Positions 35,318 through 43,562 of a DNA stretch of 53,231 bases are shown one piece after another; positions within the stretch are counted from its first letter, which is position 1; every line of letters begins with the position of its first letter. The stretch is from Xanthobacteraceae bacterium (GTDB lineage Bacteria; Pseudomonadota; Alphaproteobacteria; Rhizobiales; Xanthobacteraceae): assembly GCA_019748335.1 (NCBI GenBank), contig JAIEPP010000617.1, forward strand, positions 1 to 53,231. The letters are read 5' to 3'. The notes below the pieces were generated by a model that made no database searches, was not told where the DNA came from, and saw only the letters and a program-made list of their open reading frames with translations. The position numbers were made by a program, and so were the translations under genes.

Positions 35318-35643
35318 TCGATGTCTCCGTTGGCGGGGTCGGCGAGAAATTCGTCGAGCCGGTCGAAGCTGTCGCTCCAGAGGTCGCGCAACTCCGCGAT
35401 CCAGCTGCGCGCCGCATCGAGTCCCTCAGGCCTCAGCCGCCTTGGCCGCGCCTGAGCGGCGCGGGACTGCTCGATCAGTCCAGCCTGCTCAAGCAGCTTC
35501 AAATGGCGCGAGACTGCGGGCTGGCTGATGCCCAACGGGCGCTGCAGTTCGGACACCGTCGCTTCGCCCCGTGCGAGCCGGGCAAGGATCGCGCGCCGCT
35601 GCGGGTCGGCAAGTGCCGCAAATTGAGCATCCAGAGTTTGCAT
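35314..35643 (-). CDS. ArsR-family transcriptional regulator
   Basis: A 109-aa winged-helix repressor: FAALADPQRRAILARLARGEATVSELQRPLGISQPAVSRHLKLLEQAGLIEQSR is a complete ArsR domain without the metal-binding ELCVC cysteines, so it is not a metal sensor. The C-terminus (WIAELRDLWSDSFDRLDEFLAD) is typical of ArsR genes paired with AHSA1 proteins. ATG at 35643 is preferred over the upstream start at 35697 because it begins at the conserved MQTLDAQF. A palindrome overlaps the start codon, suggesting autorepression. Confidence 0.88.
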   Translation of the reverse strand: MQTLDAQFAALADPQRRAILARLARGEATVSELQRPLGISQPAVSRHLKLLEQAGLIEQSRAAQARPRRLRPEGLDAARSWIAELRDLWSDSFDRLDEFLADPANGDIE

Positions 35644-35662
35644 AACCGAACAGTTATATAAC
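35642..35662. promoter_or_regulatory. ArsR operator candidate
   Basis: ATAAC-CGAACA-GTTAT (35642-35657) is a perfect inverted repeat and overlaps the 10-bp palindrome GTTATATAAC at 35653-35662. The site covers the start codon of the ArsR gene, so binding would block its own transcription or translation start. Confidence 0.55.
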
Positions 35663-35691
35663 GAAGCTGCTATGTCAAGGTCCGAGTAGTC

Positions 35692-35735
35692 GTTCAAGTC
35701 GATTTGAACCGCCTACCATTAGACAACCCCGATTA
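35692..35735 (-). other. tRNA-fragment-like sequence with inverted repeat
   Basis: On the minus strand GTCTAATGGTAGGC resembles a tRNA D-arm and is followed at once by GCGGTTCAAATCGAC, a T-arm-like stretch; the anticodon arm is missing. GTTCAA and TTGAAC (35692-35709) also form a perfect 6-bp inverted repeat. It lies 50 bases upstream of the ArsR gene. It may be a deleted tRNA relic or simply a second operator. Confidence 0.25.
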
Positions 35736-35852
35736 GCCGCATGACGCGAAGGCGGAAGACCCAGGGCTCTCGTCACCAGAGGGAGCCGGAAGGGAGCCAT
35801 GGCGTCGATCGCGGTTGCGCTCGTCATTGCCAAGCTCGAATCGAGTTAGCCA

Positions 35853-36216
35853 TCAAGATGCGGCCCGGTCCTTCAGCCTGCCGAACATGATCTCAAGCTC
35901 TTGGCGTTTCTGGAGAGGCGTTTGCCGTGGCGCATGGAGCTGGTGCGGCCGTCGCGACCGGGGGAAACTAGCAGTTGCCGCGGCACGCATCGCCTGGCGA
36001 GCCAATCGACGCCTTCAGTCCGGCAAAGGTACGGCTGAACAAGCCGGCGCGGCACTTTCGGGCACATCGTTCGTACAAGTGCGGCCCGTAGGCGCGCTGA
36101 GCATCGCGCCGAATGAGCCCGTACCTGTTGGCGCAAACGATGCCCGGCAATATGCGCCTGTCGCCAACCACCGCTCGGCCTCGCAACTTCAGATGGCAGA
36201 CCCCAGTCCGGCGCAT
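35853..36216 (-). pseudogene. IS5-family transposase remnant
   Basis: The 5' part reads VVGDRRILPGIVCANRYGLIRRDAQRAYGPHLYERCARKCRAGLFSRTFAGL, close to the conserved N-terminal region of IS5/IS427-type transposases (DRRVISGI...G..WRDAP..YGPH...YNRF.RW...GVF..IF). The 3' end in another frame gives RQTPLQKRQELEIMFGRLKDRAAS, the C-terminal Y/H-E-x-x-F-x-R-L-K region. The DDE core is largely deleted and frames are broken, so it is inactive. Confidence 0.6.
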
Positions 36217-36345
36217 TTACGCCAAGCTAAAGCAGAACATAACGGTCAATTTCAACAGTGTGAAACTGGCCTCTCTGCGGGGCCAGACAATGGAAACGTA
36301 AAGGAGGTCAGTTGCGACCCTCGGCAGTTTCTGCTCATCGCGACA

Positions 36346-37230
36346 TCAGCCGTGGGAGAGAATGTTGACGAGATTGCCGAATGGGTCACGAACGTGAAAG
36401 CGCCTGACGCCCCAAGATTCCGTCACGATACCGTATTCGATGGGCAAACCGGAAGCGAGAGCGCGGCGATGGGCTTCGTCGGCATCGCCCACTTCGATGG
36501 ACAGCATTGGAACCGCTGTCCCCGAGCCGCCGTCACAGGCGACACTGACTTGCGGAAACGATTGGCCACCGCCTTCGTATGTGACAATCCAGCCGAGGTC
36601 CATTACGATGTCGAGGCCAAGGAAATCGGCGTAGAACTGCCGTGCGACCGCAACGTCAGTCGCTATCAGGTTGGCCGCGATTCTTTTGACGTCAAGGCCG
36701 GTCGAACGGTCGTTTATGACACCATTTGTCGGAAGGTTGAGATGCCTCTCGAGTGAAGAGAGCGCCTCATCCGATGTGATCTTCGCCGTGTCGATCACGA
36801 TATGCGGCAGATCCCATGGCTCGTAGTCTTGCTCGATGACAGACGCCCAATTCGGTGGTCGGTGTCCTGGAATATCGGACGAGCGTCCCTCGACGCGGCG
36901 TCGGTGTTCGGCGCGGTCGGAGCAGATGATCTCGATCTCCACCAATCTGACCGAAGCCTGTGCCGCAGTATCCCGCCAAGCTCTACGGCTTGTCTCGACC
37001 GGATTGACGCCGTCGACAATGACCGTCTGCCCGAGGACAAGATTGGATTCAGCCAACGCATAGGCGACCGAATAACCCGCTGCTCCCACCTCGCCTCGAA
37101 GGACCCCGGCATTCTTGATGGACTGTTCGATCGCATCAATGCGCAGGTATGCTGCCGAACGACGGCGAGCAAGCGTTTTTGAGATCGACGTTTTGCCCGT
37201 GCCCGGCAAGCCACCAAAAACTATGAGCAT
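36346..37230 (-). CDS. AAA-type kinase fused to VOC (glyoxalase/bleomycin-resistance) domain
   Basis: A 294-aa protein. Residues 1-165 are a P-loop kinase of the zeta-toxin/AAA_33 type: LIVFGGLPGTGKTSISKTLARR (Walker A about 7-15), a catalytic-strand segment TVIVDGVNPVETSRR, and the Arg-rich EHRRRVEGRSSDIPGH LID-like stretch. Residues about 182-294 are a VOC domain (IAANLIATDVAVARQFYADFLGLDIVMDLG, then GLPIEYGIVTESWGVRRFHVRDPFGNLVNILSH). Each type can modify or sequester antibiotics or small molecules, but the two in one chain are unusual. ATG at 37230 directly starts the first strand. It stands alone. Confidence 0.8.
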   Translation of the reverse strand: MLIVFGGLPGTGKTSISKTLARRRSAAYLRIDAIEQSIKNAGVLRGEVGAAGYSVAYALAESNLVLGQTVIVDGVNPVETSRRAWRDTAAQASVRLVEIEIICSDRAEHRRRVEGRSSDIPGHRPPNWASVIEQDYEPWDLPHIVIDTAKITSDEALSSLERHLNLPTNGVINDRSTGLDVKRIAANLIATDVAVARQFYADFLGLDIVMDLGWIVTYEGGGQSFPQVSVACDGGSGTAVPMLSIEVGDADEAHRRALASGLPIEYGIVTESWGVRRFHVRDPFGNLVNILSHG

Positions 37231-37724
37231 CTAGCGCCTTTCGGTGGAATGCCATCAGATGGCGAACGGTTTCGTTGCCGCGCAAAATTCGTCATCCTTG
37301 CGTTAACTGCAACCCTATAGCAGACGGTCCTAATTGCAGCGGCAGCGCTGATTTTCGTGCATCGCCTGACAGACATCTTCCCAAAGTCGGACTTGAGTTT
37401 TACCACACGGCATCAAGTGCAGGAAGTTTCAATACCAGATCAAATCGGTGTGACCGGGTTATCCCAGTGGCCACCCGCGCCATGGATTGCGCTATCGGGC
37501 GAGAACAGGCCGGTTTCCGGGTCTGAAGATCGCACTCCGATACTCCGCATCACTTTAGTCGACGTGATGACCAACGAGGCCGCCGCGATCAATGTCCAGG
37601 GCGTCCTGAATTCTGGCCAGCCTTCCACCAGCATCACGGGAGGGCCCGCACCCGTCTCGGCGCGGTGATGACGAATTCCGCGTGCGGTCACGAAGCATTG
37701 CTTGATACCGACCATGCTCCTGTT
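37231..37724. other. Gap with possible hydrolase remnant
   Basis: A minus-strand frame at 37440-37715 includes FVTARGIRHHRAETGAGPPVMLVEGWPEF, which resembles the N-terminus of alpha/beta hydrolases (epoxide hydrolase type). The following residues do not match and no catalytic motif follows. I read it as a truncated remnant rather than a gene. Nothing else is recognised. Confidence 0.3.
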
Positions 37725-39008
37725 TCAAGCTTCCCGGTCATGGATGACTGCCGGCTTTGGCAACAGCAGTATGAAGATTGCGGCAACAAGGGCGCAGCCG
37801 GCGCTGACGAGGATCGGCAGCGAGTAGCTGTGGAAGAGATCGAAGGCGTCGCCCGCCAGCTTCGGTCCGGCGAGTGTGCCGATGGCCCCACCTGTATAAA
37901 GGATGCCGATGATGCCGCTGGCGTTACGACCGCCGAAATAGTCGACCGTAAGCGCGGGATAGAGCGCGACGAAGCTGCCTTGGCAACACCCGAAGACAAG
38001 TGCGAAGATCGTGAGTTGCCAAGCGCTGGTCGCCACGAGCCACCACAGCAGCGTGGCGGTGAGGCCGACGAACACGAGGGCCAGTGACCGTCCCCGGCCG
38101 ATCCGGTCGGCGAGGCCGCCGATAGCGAAACGCCCGGCGGTGCTGCCGATGCCGAGCATGCCGAAGATGGCAATCGCCGAGGTCTGAGAGATGCCATGAT
38201 CCTCCGCGTACGGAACAAGATGGACGAAGGGGACGAAGGCGCCGACGCTTGCGAACACCAAGCCGAGATAGAGGAGACAAAACGGCCGGGACCGGGTCGC
38301 GTCTTTGATGCTCCAGCCCATGACCGCGGCCCGCTGGTGCTGCGCCGAAGGATCTGCAATGTCGCCATCGGGCAGCCAGCCGTAGCGCTCCGGGCCCCGA
38401 TCAAGCAGCAGCGCTGCGCCGCCGCCGCCGACGATCATCAGCACGGCGAAGACCGACCAAGCACCCCGCCAGCCCAGCCAGGAGATGAGCGGCGCCGCAA
38501 CCAACGGCATCGCGAGCGTGCCGAGGCCGATGCCCGCAACGGCGAGACCGGAGGCGGTGCCGCGGCCCTTGAGAAACCAGCGTTGGACGGCGGCAATCGC
38601 GGGCACATAGGAAAAGCCGACGCCGCAGCCGACGCCGACGCCGAACCCCAGATAAATCTGCCAAAGCGTCGTCGCCTGCGCCGCGAACAACAAGCCGGCT
38701 GCCCCGAGCAGGACGCCGATAAACGCAACCCGGCGCGGCCCGAGGCTGTCTGCGAGCGGGCCGCTGACCAGACCGAGAAGGAAATACAGCGGAGCGGCAA
38801 TCGAGTAAATGAGCGCGATCTCCCCCCGCTGCGCCGTGAACGCCTCTTGCAGCGAGGCGAAGAACGACGAGAAGCTGTTGATAATGCCGAACATGACGAA
38901 CATCACGCCGAAGGCGCCGATGACCACGCGCCTGCCGCGCTGCCGTGAGCGCCGTCGTTCTATGCCGACGGCGCCAACGGCTTGCTCTCCAGATGCATGG
39001 TCGTCCAT
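37725..39008 (-). CDS. MFS transporter (oxalate/monocarboxylate type)
   Basis: A 427-aa inner-membrane protein with 12 predicted membrane segments, starting VVIGAFGVMFVMFGIINSFSSFFASL. The loop motif between segments 2 and 3 is GPLADSLGPRRVAFIGVLLGAAG and its repeat GGLADRIGRGRSLALVFVGL lies in the second half, as in the major facilitator superfamily. The closest general group is the oxalate:formate/monocarboxylate branch. The substrate is unknown. ATG at 39008 gives a soluble N-terminal tail of about 25 residues. No co-transcribed enzyme gives a hint of substrate. Confidence 0.85.
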   Translation of the reverse strand: MDDHASGEQAVGAVGIERRRSRQRGRRVVIGAFGVMFVMFGIINSFSSFFASLQEAFTAQRGEIALIYSIAAPLYFLLGLVSGPLADSLGPRRVAFIGVLLGAAGLLFAAQATTLWQIYLGFGVGVGCGVGFSYVPAIAAVQRWFLKGRGTASGLAVAGIGLGTLAMPLVAAPLISWLGWRGAWSVFAVLMIVGGGGAALLLDRGPERYGWLPDGDIADPSAQHQRAAVMGWSIKDATRSRPFCLLYLGLVFASVGAFVPFVHLVPYAEDHGISQTSAIAIFGMLGIGSTAGRFAIGGLADRIGRGRSLALVFVGLTATLLWWLVATSAWQLTIFALVFGCCQGSFVALYPALTVDYFGGRNASGIIGILYTGGAIGTLAGPKLAGDAFDLFHSYSLPILVSAGCALVAAIFILLLPKPAVIHDREA

Positions 39009-39238
39009 CTTTTAGCTCCCGATACTCAGCTTTTCGAAAAGTCGATGTGCCTGACCCGGCGGGCTTCTGTTCTTGGCTTCCGGTCGGTCAGGGATTGAGT
39101 TGGCGAGAGAGCGGCGCGACGAAGTCACCTTTTCGCGAGCGGTCTCAGTCAATCGGCGCCAAGCGGGAACGTCAGACACGGTGCCGTGCCGTGGGCGCAG
39201 TCGTCTCGGCGAACGCGATCATTGATGGTTTACCAATG

Positions 39239-39553
39239 TCACACTGTCATCGACACGATCCATCTTTGGGATAACAGCACCGCCGTGCCCAGCGCGAGGG
39301 CGAGCAGAAAGCGCGACGTTGCGAGATGCACTGCCGCCGAAACAAGGAGGGCAATCGACTGCACCAGCGTCATCGCACCGAGCGAAGGACCGAGGACGGC
39401 GCCCATGGCGCATGCGGGGAGAATGTCGAGGAACTGCCTGAGTTTTCGACTGTCCCCCAGATAAGTGCCGACGATCAATCCGGCGACGCGGCACCCGAAT
39501 GCAATGGAGGCCATGATGGCGATTGCAATCAAAAATCGTGTGTCAATCGACAT
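39239..39553 (-). CDS. azlD: AzlD-family branched-chain amino acid export subunit
   Basis: A 104-aa membrane protein with three to four hydrophobic segments (FLIAIAIMASIAFGCRVAGLIVG, FLDILPACAMGAVLGPSL, ALLVSAAVHLATSRFLLALALGTAVLL). It pairs with AzlC to form an exporter of branched-chain amino acids. It starts inside the last codons of azlC (11-base overlap), a coupling seen in most azlCD pairs. ATG at 39553 is preferred over the start at 39586 for this reason. The 230 bases downstream to the MFS gene are empty. Confidence 0.85.
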   Translation of the reverse strand: MSIDTRFLIAIAIMASIAFGCRVAGLIVGTYLGDSRKLRQFLDILPACAMGAVLGPSLGAMTLVQSIALLVSAAVHLATSRFLLALALGTAVLLSQRWIVSMTV

Positions 39554-40292
39554 CCATCCGCTCCCTCGGTGCACCGAACCATGCAATGCAGGACCCGACC
39601 GTCACGCCGATCAGGAATGCGATCGGCAGCGGCATAAGCCGACTGCCGGCAAGCGATACCAGCGCCGAGACGATCCAGGGTGCATGGCCCATCGACGTAT
39701 TCTGGACGACGAGCAGCAGTAGCAGGGCCAGAAACAACACGCCGGAGAACCTCAATGCGGTGATCATGTCCGGCTCGAGCTGACCGGCGACGACCGCGCC
39801 CAGCAGGGTGCCCGCGACCCACAGCGCCAGTATCCATAGGCCGGCGCAGACGAAATAGACGAACCGGTCGACGGGCGCTTTCTCGGCGATTGTCGCCGCC
39901 CAGGCCCCGTCCGTCAGAACCGTCATGGACAGAAGCCGTGCCACCCACGAACGCTCGCGAAGATGATCGGCGATCGAGATGCCCATCAAGAAGAGGCGAT
40001 TGCAAATGAGCAGGCTCGAAACTGCGATGGCCGATGCCGAAAACGGCTCGGCCAGCATGCCGAGAACGGTGAACTGCACGGCACCGGAGAAGATCAACAC
40101 GCATGACAGCGCCGCCAAGGTAGGCGAAATCCCGAGCGACATGCAGGCAGCGCCATAAAGGATTCCGAACAGCCCTGAGCTGATGGCAAGCGGCGATGCG
40201 CGTCGCACACCAAGTTGCGCGCTTTGTATCCGGGAATGCCCGCTGCGGACGTCTCCCCGCTTACCGTTGCCTGAGTTAGCATCAGTCGTCAT
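39543..40292 (-). CDS. azlC: AzlC-family branched-chain amino acid exporter
   Basis: A 249-aa membrane protein with about six hydrophobic segments. SGLFGILYGAACMSLGISPTLAALSCVLIFSGAVQFTVLGML is the AzlC signature (substrate-cavity region with FSGAAQF), and DGAWAATI marks the second half. With AzlD it exports valine, leucine and analogues. A divergent LysR gene 100 bases away probably controls it. Residues before about 30 are hydrophilic and the start may be internal. Confidence 0.88.
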   Translation of the reverse strand: MTTDANSGNGKRGDVRSGHSRIQSAQLGVRRASPLAISSGLFGILYGAACMSLGISPTLAALSCVLIFSGAVQFTVLGMLAEPFSASAIAVSSLLICNRLFLMGISIADHLRERSWVARLLSMTVLTDGAWAATIAEKAPVDRFVYFVCAGLWILALWVAGTLLGAVVAGQLEPDMITALRFSGVLFLALLLLLVVQNTSMGHAPWIVSALVSLAGSRLMPLPIAFLIGVTVGSCIAWFGAPRERMDVD

Positions 40293-40391
40293 GCCACTAC
40301 TCGATCGAAATGCGTTGCCGCTTGCTAACCAGAGTGCGGCTGCGTACCCTATCTGGCAATCGAATATTATGCATGAGAGTTATCGGAAAAT

Positions 40392-41255
40392 ATGATAAGA
40401 AACGCTGCGCTTGATCCGAGCCTTTTGCAGGCTTTCGTCGCCGTCGCCCAGCACCAGTCGTTCACGCGCGCGGCAGCGGCTCTCAATCGAACGCAGTCAG
40501 CCGTGAGCACCCAGATCAGGCGTCTGGAGGAACAGGTCGGGCTTCGATTGCTTGAGCGTTCGACGACGCGCGTCGCGCTCAGTCCCGCCGGAGAGAAACT
40601 GGTAGGCTACGCCCATCGTATTCTGTCGTTGGGGGAGGAGGCCGTTCAGCGCCTCCATGAGCATGAGGTGCAGGGACGCGTGCGGCTTGGCGTCATGGAT
40701 GATTACGGGACAGCTGTCTTGCCCGCATTGCTGAGATCATTCACGGTCGCGTATCCAAATATCCTGATCGAGATGACGACCGGTCTGACATCAGGCATGG
40801 TGGATCGGATTGGATCGGACTTCGACATTGTGATTGCCATGCACCCGGCGGGGGAAACGGCAGGCACTTCGCTCTGCCGCGAACAGGCGGTGTGGGCCGC
40901 GAGCGATCTCCTCGACATCAAAACATGCAATCCGTTGCCGGTAGCTCTCTATCCGCCGGGATGTCTGTTCCGGAAATGGGCGTTGGACGCACTCGATCGT
41001 TCTGGGCGAACATGGCGGCTCGCTTTCGTCAGTCACAGCCTATCCGCCGTGGAAGCCGTTGCGACGAAAGGATTGGCGGTGACGGTCGTCAAGGAAAGCA
41101 TGCTGCCGGCATCATTGTCGGCCGCAGGTGCGGCTCATGGCCTACCACGATTGCCGAAAGCGGATATTCGTTTGCACACGGCATCCCCGCTTTCGCCTGC
41201 GGGCAGCCTCCTTGCCGCGCATGTGCGTGAGTATTGGCGATCACCTGCGCGGTGA
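40392..41255 (+). CDS. LysR-family regulator, divergent from azlCD
   Basis: A 287-aa regulator. The N-terminal helix-turn-helix reads LLQAFVAVAQHQSFTRAAAALNRTQSAVSTQIRRLEEQVGLRLLERSTTRVALSPAGEKL. The effector domain is complete (RVRLGVMDDYGTAVLPALLRSFTVAYPNILIEMTTGLT). It is read away from azlC across 99 bases, the usual LysR arrangement, and probably activates azlCD in response to an amino acid. ATG at 40392 has only a weak ribosome site. Confidence 0.9.
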   Translation: MIRNAALDPSLLQAFVAVAQHQSFTRAAAALNRTQSAVSTQIRRLEEQVGLRLLERSTTRVALSPAGEKLVGYAHRILSLGEEAVQRLHEHEVQGRVRLGVMDDYGTAVLPALLRSFTVAYPNILIEMTTGLTSGMVDRIGSDFDIVIAMHPAGETAGTSLCREQAVWAASDLLDIKTCNPLPVALYPPGCLFRKWALDALDRSGRTWRLAFVSHSLSAVEAVATKGLAVTVVKESMLPASLSAAGAAHGLPRLPKADIRLHTASPLSPAGSLLAAHVREYWRSPAR

Positions 41256-41327
41256 GTTCCGCCGCCTGCACAGACAGACCTTACCGGGTGGTCTGACGTG
41301 GTACGACTTGGACTACCAACTGCGACC

Positions 41328-41356
41328 TTGACAACATACCAACCGGTTGGTATGTA
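41328..41356 (+). promoter_or_regulatory. Promoter with 22-bp perfect palindrome (TetR operator)
   Basis: TTGACA at 41328-41333 and TATGTA at 41351-41356 are separated by exactly 17 bases. Between and overlapping them, 41334-41355 is a perfect palindrome whose left arm is ACATACCAACC and right arm GGTTGGTATGT. The tetR start follows at 41363, giving a very short or leaderless 5' end. This is a textbook layout for autorepression of the tetR-doxX-DUF1428-SnoaL operon. Confidence 0.85.
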
Positions 41357-41362
41357 ACTGTC

Positions 41363-42019
41363 ATGAGCCGTCCGATATCCCTGAACCACTCGACAAGCGC
41401 CAAAGCAAAGCTGCTGAACGCAGCGGTGCGGCTTGTGCGCGAGAAGGGCTTCAATGGAACCAGCGTTGACGACTTGTGCACCGCTGCGGGCGTTACGAAG
41501 GGCGCGTTTTTTCATTATTTTCCTTCGAAAGATGCGCTTGGTGTCGCCGCCGCGAACCATTGGTCGGAAACGACCTCCGCACTATTTTCCCAAGCGGCGT
41601 ATCATTCGCCCGCCGATCCGCTCGATCGCGTGTTCGCCTATCTCGATTTCCGTGCCGATTTGATCGCGGGCGATATCCCTGAATTTACCTGCCTCGTTGG
41701 CACGATGGTGCAGGAGATGCACGAGACGAGCCCAGCGATCCGTGCCGCTTGCGAGGCAAGCATCTCCGGTCATGCCGAGACGCTTGTTGCCGACATCGCG
41801 ACTGCGTTAACGACGCATGGCGTTACGGGCATCGATCCGCATGCGCTGGCGCTACACACCCAGGCGGTGCTGCAAGGCGGCTTCATCCTCGCCAAAGCGA
41901 AGGGTGACCCTGCCGTCGCGCGGCAGAGCGTCGCGCATCTCAAACATTACATCGCGCTGTTGTGCGGCGTGCCGGTGCCCGAACGAAAGGAATTGATCGA
42001 TGGAAACGACAATCGATAA
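41363..42019 (+). CDS. TetR-family regulator
   Basis: A 218-aa repressor. The helix-turn-helix is SAKAKLLNAAVRLVREKGFNGTSVDDLCTAAGVTKGAFFHYFPSKDALGVAAANHW. The C-terminal domain (FTCLVGTMVQEMHETSPAIRAACEASISGHAETLV) matches the group that often controls small stress operons. It is the first gene of an operon whose promoter is covered by a perfect palindrome; doxX starts 20 bases before its stop. Confidence 0.9.
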   Translation: MSRPISLNHSTSAKAKLLNAAVRLVREKGFNGTSVDDLCTAAGVTKGAFFHYFPSKDALGVAAANHWSETTSALFSQAAYHSPADPLDRVFAYLDFRADLIAGDIPEFTCLVGTMVQEMHETSPAIRAACEASISGHAETLVADIATALTTHGVTGIDPHALALHTQAVLQGGFILAKAKGDPAVARQSVAHLKHYIALLCGVPVPERKELIDGNDNR

Positions 42020-42413
42020 CGCTACACCGGCATCTGCCGGCCGCATGGCTATCTGGTCGGGCCGCGTTCTCAGCGGCCTCGTGGTCGCTTTGCTTACGCT
42101 CGACGGCGCGATCAAGCTTGTTCCCCTGTCCGTAGTAACCGACACGATGGCGCAGCTCGGTTGGCAGTCTGACGTCGCGACGGCACGGTTGCTCGGAACG
42201 CTGACACTCGGCGCGACGCTGCTCTATGCCTTGCCGCGCACGGCTGTTCTCGGCGCAATTCTGCTGACCGCCTACCTCGGCGGTGCGGTCGCCACGCATG
42301 TGCGCATCGGCAGCCCGCTCTTTAGCCATGTGCTCTTCGGCGTGTATCTCGGCGCGATGCTGTGGGGCGGGCTGTGGCTTCGCAACCTGCGGGTGCGGGC
42401 CTTGTTCAGCTGA
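42000..42413 (+). CDS. DoxX-like membrane protein
   Basis: A 137-aa protein with four hydrophobic segments (LSGLVVALLTLDGAIKLVPL, TARLLGTLTLGATLLYALP, VLGAILLTAYLGGAVATHVRIG, HVLFGVYLGAMLWGGLWL). LTLDGAIKL and TAYLGGAVATHVR are conserved in the DoxX-like group. Its function is unclear; members are linked to redox and membrane stress. It overlaps tetR by 20 bases and lies ahead of the DUF1428 gene. Confidence 0.85.
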   Translation: METTIDNATPASAGRMAIWSGRVLSGLVVALLTLDGAIKLVPLSVVTDTMAQLGWQSDVATARLLGTLTLGATLLYALPRTAVLGAILLTAYLGGAVATHVRIGSPLFSHVLFGVYLGAMLWGGLWLRNLRVRALFS

Positions 42414-42442
42414 ACCCTTCACCAAGACAAAGGAGATAAAAG

Positions 42443-42796
42443 ATGACCTACATCGATGGGTTCGTGATCCCGGTCAAAACTGCGGACAAGCAGGCGTTCC
42501 TGGACCACGCGCGACGCATTGACAAGTTCTTCATCGAGTATGGCGCTTTGCGGGTCGTCGAGGGATGGGGGGACGACGTTCCGGTCGGCAAGGTCACCGA
42601 TTTTGCGCGGTCGGTGCAGGCGACTGAGGACGAGACTGTCGTGTTCAGCTGGATCGAATGGCCTGACAAGGCGACCCGCGATGCGGCCTTCAAGGCGATG
42701 GAATCGAATGCCGCGATGATGGCGGAGCCGATGCCGTTCGACGGCAAGCGCATGATCTTTGGCGGTTTCACCCCTGTTCATATCGAGGAGAAATAA
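42443..42796 (+). CDS. DUF1428 family protein
   Basis: A 117-aa protein of the DUF1428 group, an alpha+beta barrel dimer related to the Dabb/ABM folds: TYIDGFVIPVKTADKQAFLDHARRIDKFFIEYGALRVVEGWGDDVPVGKVTDF and VVFSWIEWPDKATRDAAFKAM are the family motifs, and MPFDGKRMIFGGFTPV ends it. The role is unknown. AAGGAGAT is placed well before the ATG at 42443. It lies in the TetR-controlled operon. Confidence 0.9.
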   Translation: MTYIDGFVIPVKTADKQAFLDHARRIDKFFIEYGALRVVEGWGDDVPVGKVTDFARSVQATEDETVVFSWIEWPDKATRDAAFKAMESNAAMMAEPMPFDGKRMIFGGFTPVHIEEK

Positions 42797-42797
42797 C

Positions 42798-43241
42798 ATG
42801 CATCAAGATCAACAGGCGGTCCGCAATGTGCTGGAGACGCTTTCGTCCGCCATACGAGCCAAGGATGCGGCTGCCGCCATCGCAACATATGCCGATGACG
42901 TGACCGGCTATGACCTCGCTCCGCCGCTGGTCCAATCATCTGTGACGATGCGCGACCGGGCAAGCCTTGAACAATGGTTCGCGACCTGGGATGGGCCCGT
43001 GCGCATCGAAGCAAGCGACACAACGGTAGAGGTCGATGGCGACCTCGCGGTTGCATGGTCGCTGCGCCATATGACCGGCGTCAAAGTCGAGGATGGGGAT
43101 CAAAGCCTCTGGTTTCGCTCGACCGTCGTGCTGCGCCGTAAAAGCAACGGATGGAAGATCGTCCATCTACACGAGTCGGTGCCTTTCGCGATGGACGGGA
43201 GCGGCATCGCGCTGCTCGAACTCGCGCCAGAGGGCATGTGA
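42798..43241 (+). CDS. SnoaL-like nuclear-transport-factor-2-fold protein
   Basis: A 147-aa protein with the NTF2/SnoaL-like cone fold: VRNVLETLSSAIRAKDAAAAIATYADDVTGYDLAPPL at the start and WFRSTVVLRRKSNGWKIVHLHESVPF at the end, as in ketosteroid-isomerase-like DUF4440 proteins. Enzymatic function cannot be assigned. The ATG at 42798 is one base past the stop of the DUF1428 gene, with GAGGAG upstream. Last gene of the TetR operon. Confidence 0.85.
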   Translation: MHQDQQAVRNVLETLSSAIRAKDAAAAIATYADDVTGYDLAPPLVQSSVTMRDRASLEQWFATWDGPVRIEASDTTVEVDGDLAVAWSLRHMTGVKVEDGDQSLWFRSTVVLRRKSNGWKIVHLHESVPFAMDGSGIALLELAPEGM

Positions 43242-43562
43242 GCGAGGTAACCGCCCCCGGGGTTTTCAGCTCGAAACTCCGTCTAACCGCTTGAACCCGC
43301 CATATATGGTAGGATCTTTCTCGCTGATCTCGCATGTAATCGACTAGGCGATGCGTTCGATCGGAAAGGGACTAACCAACGGCCCGCCTTATTCCTGCGT
43401 GAACTAGCGCAGTAAAGCGCCGACAGGAATTGGCCGGTGAGAAGTCACGCCGACCGCCCGCCTGTTGTCATCGCGGTCATCGAAGCCGATAGGGGTTTAC
43501 CACGCCGTCGGGATCACCCGAAGCCATCGCCCGAGGTGCGGGACTTCACGAGCGACATGCCG
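43242..43562. other. Intergenic stretch, nothing recognised
   Basis: No frame, hairpin with T-run or RNA gene is supported between the end of the TetR operon and the convergent XRE gene. Confidence 0.3.

Noticed and set aside
35815..36756. Plus-strand open frame of 313 aa
   Set aside because: Crosses the IS5 remnant and the antisense strand of the VOC domain; no coherent fold.
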